DNA from: Candidatus Hinthialibacter antarcticus
GTDB lineage: Bacteria > Hinthialibacterota > Hinthialibacteria > Hinthialibacterales > Hinthialibacteraceae
Direction of reading: 5' to 3'
Length of the DNA stretch: 64,000 nucleotides
Assembly: GCA_030765645.1 (NCBI GenBank)
Contig: JAVCCE010000011.1
Span: forward strand, 248,001 to 312,000
Below are positions 35,392-44,351 of the stretch, one piece after another. Both the position numbers and the translations under genes were made by a program. Under the pieces are notes generated by a model. It did no database searches. It worked only from the letters and a program-made list of their open reading frames with translations, and was not told the origin of the DNA. The number at the start of each line of letters is the position of its first letter. Positions within the stretch are counted from its first letter, which is position 1.

Positions 35392-36631
35392 AATGCTGAA
35401 AGCACTCAGCAAGCGGATCGAGTCTGAACTGAATGGCAATATCATTCCCTTTTGGCGCGACCGCGTGATTGATTTTCAGCGCGGCGGGTTCATCGGGCGA
35501 ATGACAAGCGACGGCGTGATTGACGCCGAGGCGCCCAGAGGGCTGATCCTTAATGCGCGCTTACTGTGGTCATACAGCGCGACATATCGTTTCAATTTCA
35601 ATCCCGCATTGTTGGAACTCGCCGAACGCGCTTATGAGACGCTGGATCGCCATTTCTGGGACCACGCCTACGGCGGATGCGTCTGGTTGACGGACGCTGC
35701 GGGCGCTGTGTTGGATGACAAGAAAAAGTGCTACGGTCAGGCGTTCTATCTCTATGCGCTTGCGGAATATTATGCCGTCACAAAAAACGCCGCTGCACTC
35801 GACCGCGCTTTTGAACAAGTCGAATGGATCGAGCGTTGCTTTTATGATCCTGCTTACGGCGGTTACTTCGAAGTCTGCAACCGCGACGGTTCGCTAGCGG
35901 ACAACTCACGCCTCAGCGAACGCGACCTCGACGCGAAAAAGTCGATGAACAACCACCTGCACTTGCTCGAAGCCTACTCAAACCTATTTCGCATCACAGG
36001 CGACGCATTCATCGAAACGCAATTACGCGCATTGATTGATCTTTTCACTCAGCGCATTATCGACCAAAATTCTTACCACATGGTTCCATTTTTTGATGAA
36101 GCATGGACGCCCGCTTCGTCGGCGTATACCTTCGGACACGACATCGAAGCCAGTTGGCTGCTTTGGGAAGCTGCAGAGGTTTTGCATGACAGACCGCTGC
36201 GAAATGCGCTTCGCCCGTTCGTGATGGACCTTGCAGAGCGCACCCTCACAGAAGGCGTCAGCCCGCAAGGCGGCCTCTATAATGAAGCTGAGGACGGGCG
36301 CATCATCGACGCGACGTATGATTGGTGGCCTCAAGCGGAAGCCGTGGTCGGATTTTTAAATGCGTATCAAATCAGCGGCGACCAACGCTACGCCTGGGCG
36401 GCGTGGGACGCCTGGGATTTTATCGACCGCCATTTCATCGACCGTGAGCATGGCGACTGGCATTGGCGCGCCGCGCTGAACGGCGAAGTTGACTCGCGCT
36501 ACGATAAGGTATGCGAATGGAAAAGCCCCTACCACAGCGCCCGCGCCTGCATCGAAGCGCTGCGCCGCATTCAAGGATTACTCCAAAAAGGAGCCGCAAA
36601 TGAAAGAAGCCAAATTCAAAAAGACGCTTAA
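35381..36631 (+). CDS. AGE-family epimerase (mannobiose/cellobiose 2-epimerase-like)
   Basis: 416-residue cytoplasmic (alpha/alpha)6-barrel. It has the family histidines in KKSMNNHLHLLEAY, FGHDIEASWLLWEAA, DWWPQAEAVVGFL and HGDWHWRAALNG. With GH130 next to it, conversion of mannobiose to 4-O-mannosyl-glucose is the best assignment. It overlaps the GH5 gene by 11 bp and the GH130 gene by 32 bp. No strong ribosome binding site is seen, so translation is probably coupled to the upstream gene. An N-acylglucosamine epimerase role is the alternative. Confidence 0.87.
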   Translation: MPNEMLKALSKRIESELNGNIIPFWRDRVIDFQRGGFIGRMTSDGVIDAEAPRGLILNARLLWSYSATYRFNFNPALLELAERAYETLDRHFWDHAYGGCVWLTDAAGAVLDDKKKCYGQAFYLYALAEYYAVTKNAAALDRAFEQVEWIERCFYDPAYGGYFEVCNRDGSLADNSRLSERDLDAKKSMNNHLHLLEAYSNLFRITGDAFIETQLRALIDLFTQRIIDQNSYHMVPFFDEAWTPASSAYTFGHDIEASWLLWEAAEVLHDRPLRNALRPFVMDLAERTLTEGVSPQGGLYNEAEDGRIIDATYDWWPQAEAVVGFLNAYQISGDQRYAWAAWDAWDFIDRHFIDREHGDWHWRAALNGEVDSRYDKVCEWKSPYHSARACIEALRRIQGLLQKGAANERSQIQKDA

Positions 36632-37790
36632 ATTATTAATTGCAGAACACGAAGAATTAATCAAACGCAAAAACGAAATCCAACGTAGCGGCCCGCGTAT
36701 TTTTGTTCGATACAAATATCCGGTGTTGACCGCCGCCCACGCGCCGCTGCATTGGCGCTACGACTTCAATTACGAATCCAATCCCTACTGTATGGAACGC
36801 ATGGGGATCAACAGCGCGTTCAATGCAGGCGCGATTGAATTCGACGGCAAGATGTGCGTGATGGCGCGGGTTGAAGGCTACGACCGCAAGTCGTTTTTCG
36901 CGCTTGCCGAAAGCAAAAACGGCGTTGACCGCTTTCGCTTTTGGGACGAGCCGATTGAGATTCCAGAGATCGACGAACGCGAAACCAACACCTACGACAT
37001 GCGGCTGGTTCAACATGAAGACGGCTGGATTTACGGCATGTTCTGTTCGGAACGCCACCATGAAACCCAGCCCGGCAACCTCTCCGCCGCCATCGCCAGT
37101 TGCGGCCTGGCCCGCACCAAGGACTTGAAGAATTGGGAGCGCTTGCCCAATCTAAAAACCGAGGCCGACCAACAGCGCAACGTCGTACTGCACCCCGAAT
37201 TCATTGACGGCAAGTACGCTTTCTATACCCGCCCATTGCGCGATTTCGCCGCGACCGGCTCCGGCGAAGGCGTAGGCTGGGGTTTGTGCGATAGCATGGG
37301 AAACCCTGTCATCGAAAATGAAACCATCTTTCACGGAGGCGCCTATCACACCATCAAAGAAGGCAAAAACGGCCAAGGCCCCGCGCCCATCAAGACGCCG
37401 GAAGGCTGGCTGCATCTCATGCACGGCGTACGCGACACGGCGGCGGGAATGCGCTATGTGTTGTATCTATTATTGACTGATTTGAATGACCCCACCAAAG
37501 TGCTCAAAGAACCGGGCGGCTATCTGCTTGCGCCCGAAGGCGAAGAGCGCGTCGGCGACGTGTCGAACGTCGCGTTCTCGAACGGGTGGATCGCCCGCGA
37601 AAACGGCGAGGTGTTTATGTATTACGGTTCGTCCGACACTCGACTGCACGTCGCGGTCAGCACGGTAGACCGGCTGCTGGATTACTCCTTCAATACACCG
37701 GAAGACGGGTTGCGTACATTTGTTTGCGTTCAGCAACGGAAACGCCTAATTGAATCCAATCGAAAAATCATGAAGGAACTCGGCCTGTGA
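36600..37790 (+). CDS. GH130 beta-mannoside phosphorylase (4-O-mannosyl-glucose phosphorylase type)
   Basis: 396-residue cytoplasmic five-bladed propeller enzyme. The conserved NTYDMRLVQHEDGWIYG holds the catalytic Asp. The N-terminal helix and the HWRYDFNYESNPYCMERMGINSAFN start are those of GH130 subfamily 1. It would split mannosyl-glucose with phosphate into mannose-1-phosphate and glucose. AAAAGGAG precedes the ATG at 36600, and the gene begins inside the end of the epimerase gene. It overlaps the GH1 gene by 4 bp (GTGA). Confidence 0.92.
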   Translation: MKEAKFKKTLKLLIAEHEELIKRKNEIQRSGPRIFVRYKYPVLTAAHAPLHWRYDFNYESNPYCMERMGINSAFNAGAIEFDGKMCVMARVEGYDRKSFFALAESKNGVDRFRFWDEPIEIPEIDERETNTYDMRLVQHEDGWIYGMFCSERHHETQPGNLSAAIASCGLARTKDLKNWERLPNLKTEADQQRNVVLHPEFIDGKYAFYTRPLRDFAATGSGEGVGWGLCDSMGNPVIENETIFHGGAYHTIKEGKNGQGPAPIKTPEGWLHLMHGVRDTAAGMRYVLYLLLTDLNDPTKVLKEPGGYLLAPEGEERVGDVSNVAFSNGWIARENGEVFMYYGSSDTRLHVAVSTVDRLLDYSFNTPEDGLRTFVCVQQRKRLIESNRKIMKELGL

Positions 37791-39169
37791 AACAATTTCC
37801 CGACAATTTCACCTGGGGCGCGGCGACCTCCTGTTATCAAATCGAAGGCGCTTGGCAGGAAGGCGGCAAAGGCCCCTCGGTGTGGGACGGTTTTGTCCAT
37901 ACGCCCGGCAAGACGCTCAACGGCGAGACCGGCGACGTCGCCGCCGACCACTACCACCGTTGGCGTGAAGACGTCGCGCTGATGGCGCAGATGGGTCTCA
38001 AAGCCTACCGCTTTTCCATCTCCTGGCCGCGCATCCAACCCACCGGACGCGGCGACGCCAATCGTGAAGGCATCAAGTTTTATTCGGACTTAATTGACGC
38101 GCTACTCGAACACAACATCACGCCGTGGGCGACCCTGCATCATTGGGACATGCCGCTGGCGCTGCAAATGGAATGCGACGGCTGGCTGAATCCCGACTCG
38201 GCGAAATACTTTGCTGAATACGCGGCAATCTGCTTTGAGCATCTTGGCGACCGCGTCAAACATTGGATCACCCTCAACGAACCTTGGTGCACAGCCATTC
38301 TCGGTTTTGGACAGGGCGTATTCGCACCGGGACGCATATCAAACACTGAACCCTACATCGTCGCGCATAATCTCTTGCGGGCGCACGCCTATAGCGCCGA
38401 TATTTATCGCTCACGTTTCCAAGATGCGCAGAAAGGCGTCATCGGCATCGCCAACAATTGCGACTGGCGCGAACCGAAGACTGGTTCCGATCAAGACCAG
38501 GCCGCAGCGCAACGGGCGCTTGAGTTTTTCCTTGGCTGGTTCGCCGACCCGTTATACTTCGGCGACTATCCAGAAGTCATGCGCGAGCGGGTCGGCGAAC
38601 GCCTGCCGCAATTCACGGACGAAGACCGCGACAAGGTCAAAGGTTCCACCGATTATTTCGGCCTCAACCACTACACCACCCTCTACGCTGAACACGCCGA
38701 ACTCGACCAACTCAATACGTTAGACGCGGAAAGCAACGGTGGGCTGCTCGAAGACCAATGCGTCAATATGTGCGCCGATCCATCCTGGAAAACCACTGAC
38801 ATGGGCTGGGCGATTGTTCCCTGGGGCTGCCGCAAGTTGCTCGAATGGACCGACCAGCGTTATGGCAAGCCGGAAATCTATCTCACCGAAAATGGCTGCG
38901 CGGCGCCGGATACAGTCATCAATGGCGCATTTGACGATCAGGCTCGCATTGATTTTCTCAACGGATATTTAAACGAGTGCCATGCGGCTATCGAAAAAGG
39001 CGTCAACCTGAAGGGATATTTCGTCTGGTCGCTGATGGACAACTTCGAATGGGCGCTAGGCTATTCAAAGCGCTTTGGTATGATCCACATCGATTACAAC
39101 ACGCTGGCGCGAACGCCCAAAGCCTCGGCGGAGTGGTACCGAAAAGTAATTCAGAATAACGGAGTTTAA
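37787..39169 (+). CDS. GH1 beta-glycosidase
   Basis: 460-residue cytoplasmic enzyme of normal family length. Acid/base E165 in WITLNEPW, nucleophile E368 in IYLTENGC, substrate-binding QIEGAW and NHYTT. It starts with GTG overlapping the GH130 stop codon. GH1 enzymes act on beta-glucosides, beta-galactosides or beta-mannosides; here cleavage of oligosaccharides left over from mannan or glucomannan is expected (inference). Confidence 0.93.
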   Translation: MKQFPDNFTWGAATSCYQIEGAWQEGGKGPSVWDGFVHTPGKTLNGETGDVAADHYHRWREDVALMAQMGLKAYRFSISWPRIQPTGRGDANREGIKFYSDLIDALLEHNITPWATLHHWDMPLALQMECDGWLNPDSAKYFAEYAAICFEHLGDRVKHWITLNEPWCTAILGFGQGVFAPGRISNTEPYIVAHNLLRAHAYSADIYRSRFQDAQKGVIGIANNCDWREPKTGSDQDQAAAQRALEFFLGWFADPLYFGDYPEVMRERVGERLPQFTDEDRDKVKGSTDYFGLNHYTTLYAEHAELDQLNTLDAESNGGLLEDQCVNMCADPSWKTTDMGWAIVPWGCRKLLEWTDQRYGKPEIYLTENGCAAPDTVINGAFDDQARIDFLNGYLNECHAAIEKGVNLKGYFVWSLMDNFEWALGYSKRFGMIHIDYNTLARTPKASAEWYRKVIQNNGV

Positions 39170-39175
39170 CGCATC

Positions 39176-40405
39176 ATGAATTCACGTGAACGAATTCTAT
39201 CAGCATTGCATCATACCGAAGCCGACCGGATTCCCGTCGATTTTTCTTCGCACCGTTCGTCAGGCATCAGCGCCATTGCGTATCGGAAATTACGTAAACA
39301 TCTCGGCCTGCCAGAGAAACCAGTTCGCGTATACGACTTGATTCAACAACTGGCGCTGGTCGATGATGACGTGCTCGACTGGTTTGGAACCGACGCGGTT
39401 GAGTTAGGCCGCGCCTTCGCGATGGACGGTTCGATCTGGGCGGACTGGACGCTGCCGGACGGCTCGCCCTGTCTCGTCCCCAACTGGCGCATTCCACAGC
39501 GGGAAGACGACGCCTGGGTAATCTATTCAGATAGCGGGCGGCCAATTGGCCGAATGCCCGACGGCGCGTTGTACTTTGAACAGTGTTATTACCCCTATCA
39601 CCAAGACGACCAAGGCGATCTTGCGATAGGCTTTCAGGACAACATGTGGGCGGCGGCCCCGTCTCCGCCCGGGCCAATGGTAGAGGGCGCAGAAGGACGA
39701 AAGCGGTTGCGTGAAACGGCGAAACAATTTCGCCAATCAACCGACCGCGCCATCGTCGCCTTGTTTGGAGGCAACCTGCTCGAGACCGGACAAATGATGT
39801 ACCGCGCGGATACGTTCTTCCTGTTGCTGGCGGAAAATCCAAAACAGGCGCATGATTTTCTTGACCGTCTGCTGGAACTGCATTTGAAAAATTTATCGGC
39901 GTTTCTTGACGACGTTGCGCCCTTTGTCGACATTGTCTTGTTCGGCGACGACCTCGGGATGCAAAGCGGCCCGCAGATTTCTCCACGAATGTACCGTGAG
40001 TTTTTTAAGCCGCGTCATCAACAATTATGGTCGCGCGTTAAAGAGAAAAATTTATCGGTCATGCTGCATTGCTGCGGCGGGGTGCGTCCTTTATTGCGCG
40101 ATTTGATCGATGCGGGTTTAGATGCGATTAATCCTGTTCAAGTCAGCTGCAACGGCATGGGCTTACGCGAATTAAAAAAAGATTTTGGAAATGATCTCTG
40201 CTTTTGGGGCGGCGGCTGCGACACCCAGCGCATCCTGCCAAACGCGAAGCCGCAAGAAATACGCGAGCACGTTCTCAACGCCATCGAGATCATGCAGCCC
40301 GGCGGCGGGTTTGTCTTTCAGCAGGTGCATAACATCCTGGCGGATTCACCGCCTGACCATATCGCCGCCATGGTAGACGCTCTGCATGAGGCCAATGCAA
40401 AATAA
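39176..40405 (+). CDS. Uroporphyrinogen decarboxylase family protein (MtaA/CmuA-like)
   Basis: 409-residue cytoplasmic TIM-barrel. Starts NSRERILSALHHTEADRIPVDF, as typical of UroD-family corrinoid methyltransferases and their many uncharacterised relatives. The HCCGGVRPLLRDLIDAGLDAINPVQ segment with its Cys/His pair resembles the zinc-binding region of MtaA. It follows the GH1 gene by 6 bp and closes the sugar operon. A role in a sugar operon is unexplained; such paralogues are common in PVC-like genomes. It is probably not a haem-synthesis enzyme. Confidence 0.82.
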   Translation: MNSRERILSALHHTEADRIPVDFSSHRSSGISAIAYRKLRKHLGLPEKPVRVYDLIQQLALVDDDVLDWFGTDAVELGRAFAMDGSIWADWTLPDGSPCLVPNWRIPQREDDAWVIYSDSGRPIGRMPDGALYFEQCYYPYHQDDQGDLAIGFQDNMWAAAPSPPGPMVEGAEGRKRLRETAKQFRQSTDRAIVALFGGNLLETGQMMYRADTFFLLLAENPKQAHDFLDRLLELHLKNLSAFLDDVAPFVDIVLFGDDLGMQSGPQISPRMYREFFKPRHQQLWSRVKEKNLSVMLHCCGGVRPLLRDLIDAGLDAINPVQVSCNGMGLRELKKDFGNDLCFWGGGCDTQRILPNAKPQEIREHVLNAIEIMQPGGGFVFQQVHNILADSPPDHIAAMVDALHEANAK

Positions 40406-40416
40406 AAATGTCGGGA

Positions 40417-41457
40417 TTATCGAATTTCAGGCAAACGGAATAAGCGGATTTCGTGGGTTTCATCTTCAGCGGCGACTTCGGCGTACACCCAAAGTTCGTC
40501 GCCGACTTCGAGCCAGTGCGAATAGCGAAAGGTCGAGAAGTGTTGATTGGGCGTACTGCTCTTCAACAACGGCGCATCCGGCGTCAGATCAATCATGCGG
40601 TGCAAGTCAAAGGTGAACGCCAAACCCGTCTGCACATTATAAACCGGGTCAAACCAGTTCACGCTTGATCCCTCATAAACAAATAGCCATCCCGCTCCAA
40701 TTGGAAGCAATGACGAGGGTCGGACAAAAAAGTCATGCCAGCCGATCAGTTGCATCACCGATTGATGCGGATCGCCCACGGGCGCCCAGGTCTCACCGTC
40801 GCCGCTGGAGAAGTGATAGATGCGCTCGTTGCGCCGCATGTAGCCAATCAAATAGGCGTGATAAGCGCCGTCGGCGTAAGCGATGACCGGGTCTTTATAT
40901 TCGACGGGGATTACATCGCGTTCGTATTCTTTCTTAATTGGCGATATAACGACTCGCGCCGTTGAAGGATCAAACTGATCGGGCCGTTCGGCGTCATCAA
41001 ACTTGATGATGCTCCAGGGGCCGCCTTGCCAGGGGCCGCAAGCGTACAACTTCCATTTTTTTGTATGAGGATCGCGCAACAACGCGGGTCGCTCGAAGCC
41101 TTTCATCGGCAGGTCTTCCGCCAGAATCGAGAGCGCTTTTTCAAAATGCACGCCGTCGTCGCTTCGCAATATACGGATTTCATACCCGCGCAGCCCACGC
41201 GGAAACTCGGCGGACCGCATTCGGCACGCCAACCAGAACACGCCGTCTTCACCGCGCACAACCGACGGCGCCCCCGCCCACCATTCCGGTTCGAGTTTGT
41301 CGGGGCGCAAAATCACATCATAGGTTTCAAAGTGTTTTTGAAGCGAAGCAAATTCGTGATCGGGGAGATCGAGAGCGGCGGCATGATGCGCATAAAACAA
41401 ACAGAGAAAAAGCACAGCATGAAAATGCAATAGATATTTTTGGATACGAAAAAACAT
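40417..41457 (-). CDS. Exported beta-propeller protein, GH43/GH130-like
   Basis: 346 residues. Signal peptide (cleavage near AAA-LD) and a five-bladed-propeller-type repeat pattern: EPEWWAGAPSVVRGEDGVFWLACR, GFERPALLRDP, EYKDPVIAYADGAYHAYLIG. The Asp and Glu positions resemble those of GH43/GH130 enzymes, but the family is not certain. AAGG lies upstream of the ATG at 41457. It converges on the mannan operon and is followed on the same strand by an ABM-domain gene 14 bp upstream. Function: probable secreted glycosidase. Confidence 0.75.
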   Translation of the reverse strand: MFFRIQKYLLHFHAVLFLCLFYAHHAAALDLPDHEFASLQKHFETYDVILRPDKLEPEWWAGAPSVVRGEDGVFWLACRMRSAEFPRGLRGYEIRILRSDDGVHFEKALSILAEDLPMKGFERPALLRDPHTKKWKLYACGPWQGGPWSIIKFDDAERPDQFDPSTARVVISPIKKEYERDVIPVEYKDPVIAYADGAYHAYLIGYMRRNERIYHFSSGDGETWAPVGDPHQSVMQLIGWHDFFVRPSSLLPIGAGWLFVYEGSSVNWFDPVYNVQTGLAFTFDLHRMIDLTPDAPLLKSSTPNQHFSTFRYSHWLEVGDELWVYAEVAAEDETHEIRLFRLPEIR

Positions 41458-41471
41458 AAACGATGACAGCC

Positions 41472-41774
41472 TTATCCGTTTTCTCCATTTTGGATGCGCG
41501 ACAAAATCCGTACGGTTTTTGATTCAATCCACGGCTGAACGGTCTGGTCGAATGCAGCGAAGTGGTTGGTTTTGGTATGCGCCTGAAACGCTGACTCATT
41601 TGCATAGACTTCATACAAAAATATTTTGTTGGGATGATCGGGTTCAATGCAGACGTCAAATTGCAAGCATTCAACCTCACGCTCGATTGAATTTTTCGCT
41701 TGCGTCTTGACCGCATCAAGCAACGGCGCTTCACATCCTGCTTTGCTTTCAAATTCAACGACAACAACAAACAT
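41472..41774 (-). CDS. Antibiotic biosynthesis monooxygenase (ABM) domain protein, YgiN-like
   Basis: 100-residue dimeric ferredoxin-like fold. The pattern FLYEVYANESAFQAHTKTNHFAAF and NSIEREVECLQFDV is diagnostic. Relatives are quinol monooxygenases or, in sugar loci, proteins such as LsrG. GGGAG precedes the ATG at 41774. It precedes the propeller gene on the same strand with 14 bp between, so they are likely cotranscribed. The substrate is unknown. Confidence 0.83.
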   Translation of the reverse strand: MFVVVVEFESKAGCEAPLLDAVKTQAKNSIEREVECLQFDVCIEPDHPNKIFLYEVYANESAFQAHTKTNHFAAFDQTVQPWIESKTVRILSRIQNGENG

Positions 41775-42138
41775 GAAAAGACTCCCCTGACTTACGATTC
41801 GTACGCCAAACACAACATGCAATATATTGAATCTATCGACATTAAATAATAAAAGGAATTACTTATCTACCAAAAAAAACTCAATTTCACAAGCCTATCA
41901 AAAATTACAGATTGGTCTCCGGGAAGAAATGGCGCATAAAAATCAATATAATAAACTAAAATTGTCAAGAAAATAATTTAACTGTCTTCGTTTTACTGTT
42001 AAGATAATACAAAATAACGATAACTATTTATAAACTTATTACTATATATTCATCTTTCGGAATACATTGATTTCATCCCGGGGATTGCTGTATCCTCTTT
42101 TTACTGGGAACAAGGTAAAAACGAACAGAGGGAGCACC
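41775..42138. other. AT-rich intergenic region with putative promoter
   Basis: About 360 bp between divergent genes, strongly AT-rich, without gene or repeat. A possible plus-strand promoter is TTGATT (42067-42072) with TATCCT (42091-42096) at an 18-bp spacer, about 43 bp before the next start codon. It would drive the redox array downstream. Confidence 0.4.
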
Positions 42139-42297
42139 ATGGAAAACCCAGTCAATCGACGCGGATTTATTCGCAATACCGTATTATCAACCTCTATTGA
42201 CGCTGCCGTTCCATCAGCGTCCGCGAACCAATCCGTCATGTCGCAATCGAATGGTATTCCGACCGGCAAAATCGTGCGCATAAACAAACAAGGATAG
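42139..42297 (+). pseudogene. Tat-leader stub, remnant of a tandem paralogue
   Basis: A 52-codon frame with a good ribosome binding site (GAGGGAG). It encodes a Tat leader NRRGFIRN and then GIPTGKIVRINKQG, which matches the leader plus the P-x-GKI/GKL segment of the three full paralogues that follow (for example VNRRGFIKK and FPVGKLGDL), but stops before the barrel. It is best read as a collapsed first copy of the array. It could instead work as a translated leader, since the next gene starts 5 bp after its stop and uses its AAGGA as binding site. Confidence 0.65.
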
Positions 42298-42302
42298 TTC
42301 GA

Positions 42303-43325
42303 ATGAGCCATGACAACGTAGACCGACGTAAGTTTCTGCAAAAAACCGCTATCGCAGCAGGCGCCATGGCTGGCTTAAGTTTGGAAGAGAAAACGCTGAT
42401 GGCAAATGCCGATACGCCTCAGCAAACGCAGGCCGCTCAAATTGACGGCGCGTTGCCTCAAGGCAAAATCGGCGACGTATCCATCAGCCGGTTGATCTGC
42501 GGCGGAAACCTGATCGGCGGTTACGCCCACGCGCGCGACCTCATCTATGTTTCGTCTTTGTTGAAAAACTATTTCAGCGAAGAAAAAATATTTGAAACCT
42601 TGGAACGCTGCGAAGAACACGGCGTCAACACCATCGTCACCAATGTGAATCCGCGCAGCAACGACTCGCGCACCACTAACATTCTCAGCAAATATTGGAA
42701 CGAACGCGGCGGCAAAATTCAATGGCTGGCGCAATGCCATCCCGATTCAAAAGATATTGACGCCGTGGTCAACATCGCCGTCGATAACGGCGCGACCGGC
42801 GCCTTTCTCATGGGCGGCGTCGGCGACAACTGGACCAAACACGAGCGCGTCGACCTGATCGGCGAGGCCGTCAACAAATTCAAACAAAACGGCCTGATCG
42901 CAGGCGTTGCGGGCCATTCGCTGCAAGTGCCGATGGCGTGTGAAGCGGCGGGCGTCGGTAATGATTTTTACGTCAAGACCTTTCATCATGACAAATACTG
43001 GTCGGCGACGCCCGAAGAACACCGCATGGATTTCAACGTCGACGTCAAACGCCATCAAGACCACCGCAAAGACCACGATAATATCTGGTGCATTAACTCA
43101 ACCGAAACCGCCGCGTTTATGGCGAAAGTCGAAAAACCCTGGATCGCGTACAAAGTCATGGCCGCCGGGGCCGTTCATCCCAGCGACGCATTTAAGTTCG
43201 CGTATGAAAACGGGGCCGACTTTATTCTGGCGGGCATGTTTGATTTTCAAGTGACAGAAGACGTTATCATTGCGAAGAATATTTTATCGCAGCCGCTGCA
43301 ACGCCAGCGGCCTTGGCGCGCATAG
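42303..43325 (+). CDS. Tat-exported aldo/keto-reductase-like protein, tandem paralogue 1
   Basis: 340 residues. Tat leader DRRKFLQK, then a TIM-barrel resembling aldo/keto reductases at its start (GKIGDVSISRLICGGNLIGG). The usual FDTAxxYG with catalytic Asp and Tyr is replaced by HGVNTIVTNVN, so normal AKR catalysis is unlikely. The barrel ends with the array signature ADFILAGMFDFQVTEDVIIAK and RPWRA. Several His/Cys/Asp residues (for example KTFHHDKYW) are shared with its neighbours. The role is unknown; sugar binding or isomerisation are possible. Confidence 0.82.
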   Translation: MSHDNVDRRKFLQKTAIAAGAMAGLSLEEKTLMANADTPQQTQAAQIDGALPQGKIGDVSISRLICGGNLIGGYAHARDLIYVSSLLKNYFSEEKIFETLERCEEHGVNTIVTNVNPRSNDSRTTNILSKYWNERGGKIQWLAQCHPDSKDIDAVVNIAVDNGATGAFLMGGVGDNWTKHERVDLIGEAVNKFKQNGLIAGVAGHSLQVPMACEAAGVGNDFYVKTFHHDKYWSATPEEHRMDFNVDVKRHQDHRKDHDNIWCINSTETAAFMAKVEKPWIAYKVMAAGAVHPSDAFKFAYENGADFILAGMFDFQVTEDVIIAKNILSQPLQRQRPWRA

Positions 43326-43336
43326 GGAGAAACCAA

Positions 43337-44341
43337 ATGAATAAGAAATCCGAAGTTGACCGCCGCCGTTTTATCACAACATCCATCGCCGCTTCCGCGC
43401 TCGCAGCGGGCGTAAGTTTTGAAGAGCAGAGTCTCGCGCAAGCCGCCGAAGCGCCATCGCGCCCTAAAGGCGACTCCAAGGGAATGAAGTACGGCAAGAT
43501 TGGCGATCTGGAAATCAGCCGTTTGTTTTGCGGCGGCAATCTCATCGGCGGTTGGGCGCACAGCCGCGATTTGATCTATGTGTCGGATCTCGTCAAAGCC
43601 TATCATAGCGACGAAAAAATCATGGACACCTTCGAACTCGCCGAAGAATACGGCGTCAACACGGTCTTGACCAATCCCGTCTCCGACAAAGTCATCAATC
43701 GCTATTGGGATGAACGCGGCGGCAAGATTCAATGGATATCCGACTGCGCGTCCGGTAAGACCATCATCGAAGGCATCCAGCGTTCCGTCGACAGCGGCGC
43801 CCATGCGGTTTATGTACAGGGCGGCCTCAATGACAAGGCGGTTCTCGACGGACAAATTGATCTGGTCGGCGAAGCGTTAGCGTTTATTCAGGAGCAGGGC
43901 GTTCCCGGTGGATTAGGCGCGCACAGTCTTGAGACGGTTAAGGCTTGCGTCGATGCGGGCTTTAAGCCTGATTTTTGGGTCAAGACGATTCACCCCGACT
44001 TGTATTGGTCGGCCACGCCCAAAGAAAACCGTAAGGATGATTGCTGGTACGGCGGCAACCAACTCGACCATGATGAATTCCATGACAACATCTGGTGCCT
44101 CAATCCAGAAGAAACCATTGATTACATGAAATCATTAGAGACGCCCTGGATCGCGTTCAAAGTTATGGCGGCGGGCGCCGTCAGACCGCAGCAGGGCTTC
44201 CAATACGCATTTGAAAGCGGCGCTGATTTCGTCTGCGCCGGAATGTTTGATTTCCAACTGGTCGAAAACGTCATCATCGCCAAGGGAATTTTGAACAATC
44301 CCGAACTCGAAGCCAAACGCCCGCGCGCTTGGATGGCGTAA
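43337..44341 (+). CDS. Tat-exported aldo/keto-reductase-like protein, tandem paralogue 2
   Basis: 334 residues. Tat leader DRRRFITTS, GKIGDLEISRLFCGGNLIGGWAHSRDLIYVS, and the shared KTIHPDLYWSATP and CAGMFDFQLVENVIIAK. As in paralogue 1, the AKR tetrad region (YGVNTVLTNPVS) lacks the catalytic Asp/Tyr. AGGGAGA precedes the ATG at 43337, 11 bp after paralogue 1. Divergence from its neighbours is considerable, so the duplication is old. Confidence 0.82.
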   Translation: MNKKSEVDRRRFITTSIAASALAAGVSFEEQSLAQAAEAPSRPKGDSKGMKYGKIGDLEISRLFCGGNLIGGWAHSRDLIYVSDLVKAYHSDEKIMDTFELAEEYGVNTVLTNPVSDKVINRYWDERGGKIQWISDCASGKTIIEGIQRSVDSGAHAVYVQGGLNDKAVLDGQIDLVGEALAFIQEQGVPGGLGAHSLETVKACVDAGFKPDFWVKTIHPDLYWSATPKENRKDDCWYGGNQLDHDEFHDNIWCLNPEETIDYMKSLETPWIAFKVMAAGAVRPQQGFQYAFESGADFVCAGMFDFQLVENVIIAKGILNNPELEAKRPRAWMA

Positions 44342-44351
44342 GGAGATATTC

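Noticed and set aside
39267-39986. 239-codon frame on the minus strand
   Set aside because: It is antisense to the UroD-like gene, very rich in Arg, and has no binding site or domain.
43247-43855. 202-codon minus-strand frame
   Set aside because: It is antisense to the second array paralogue and shows no family signature.
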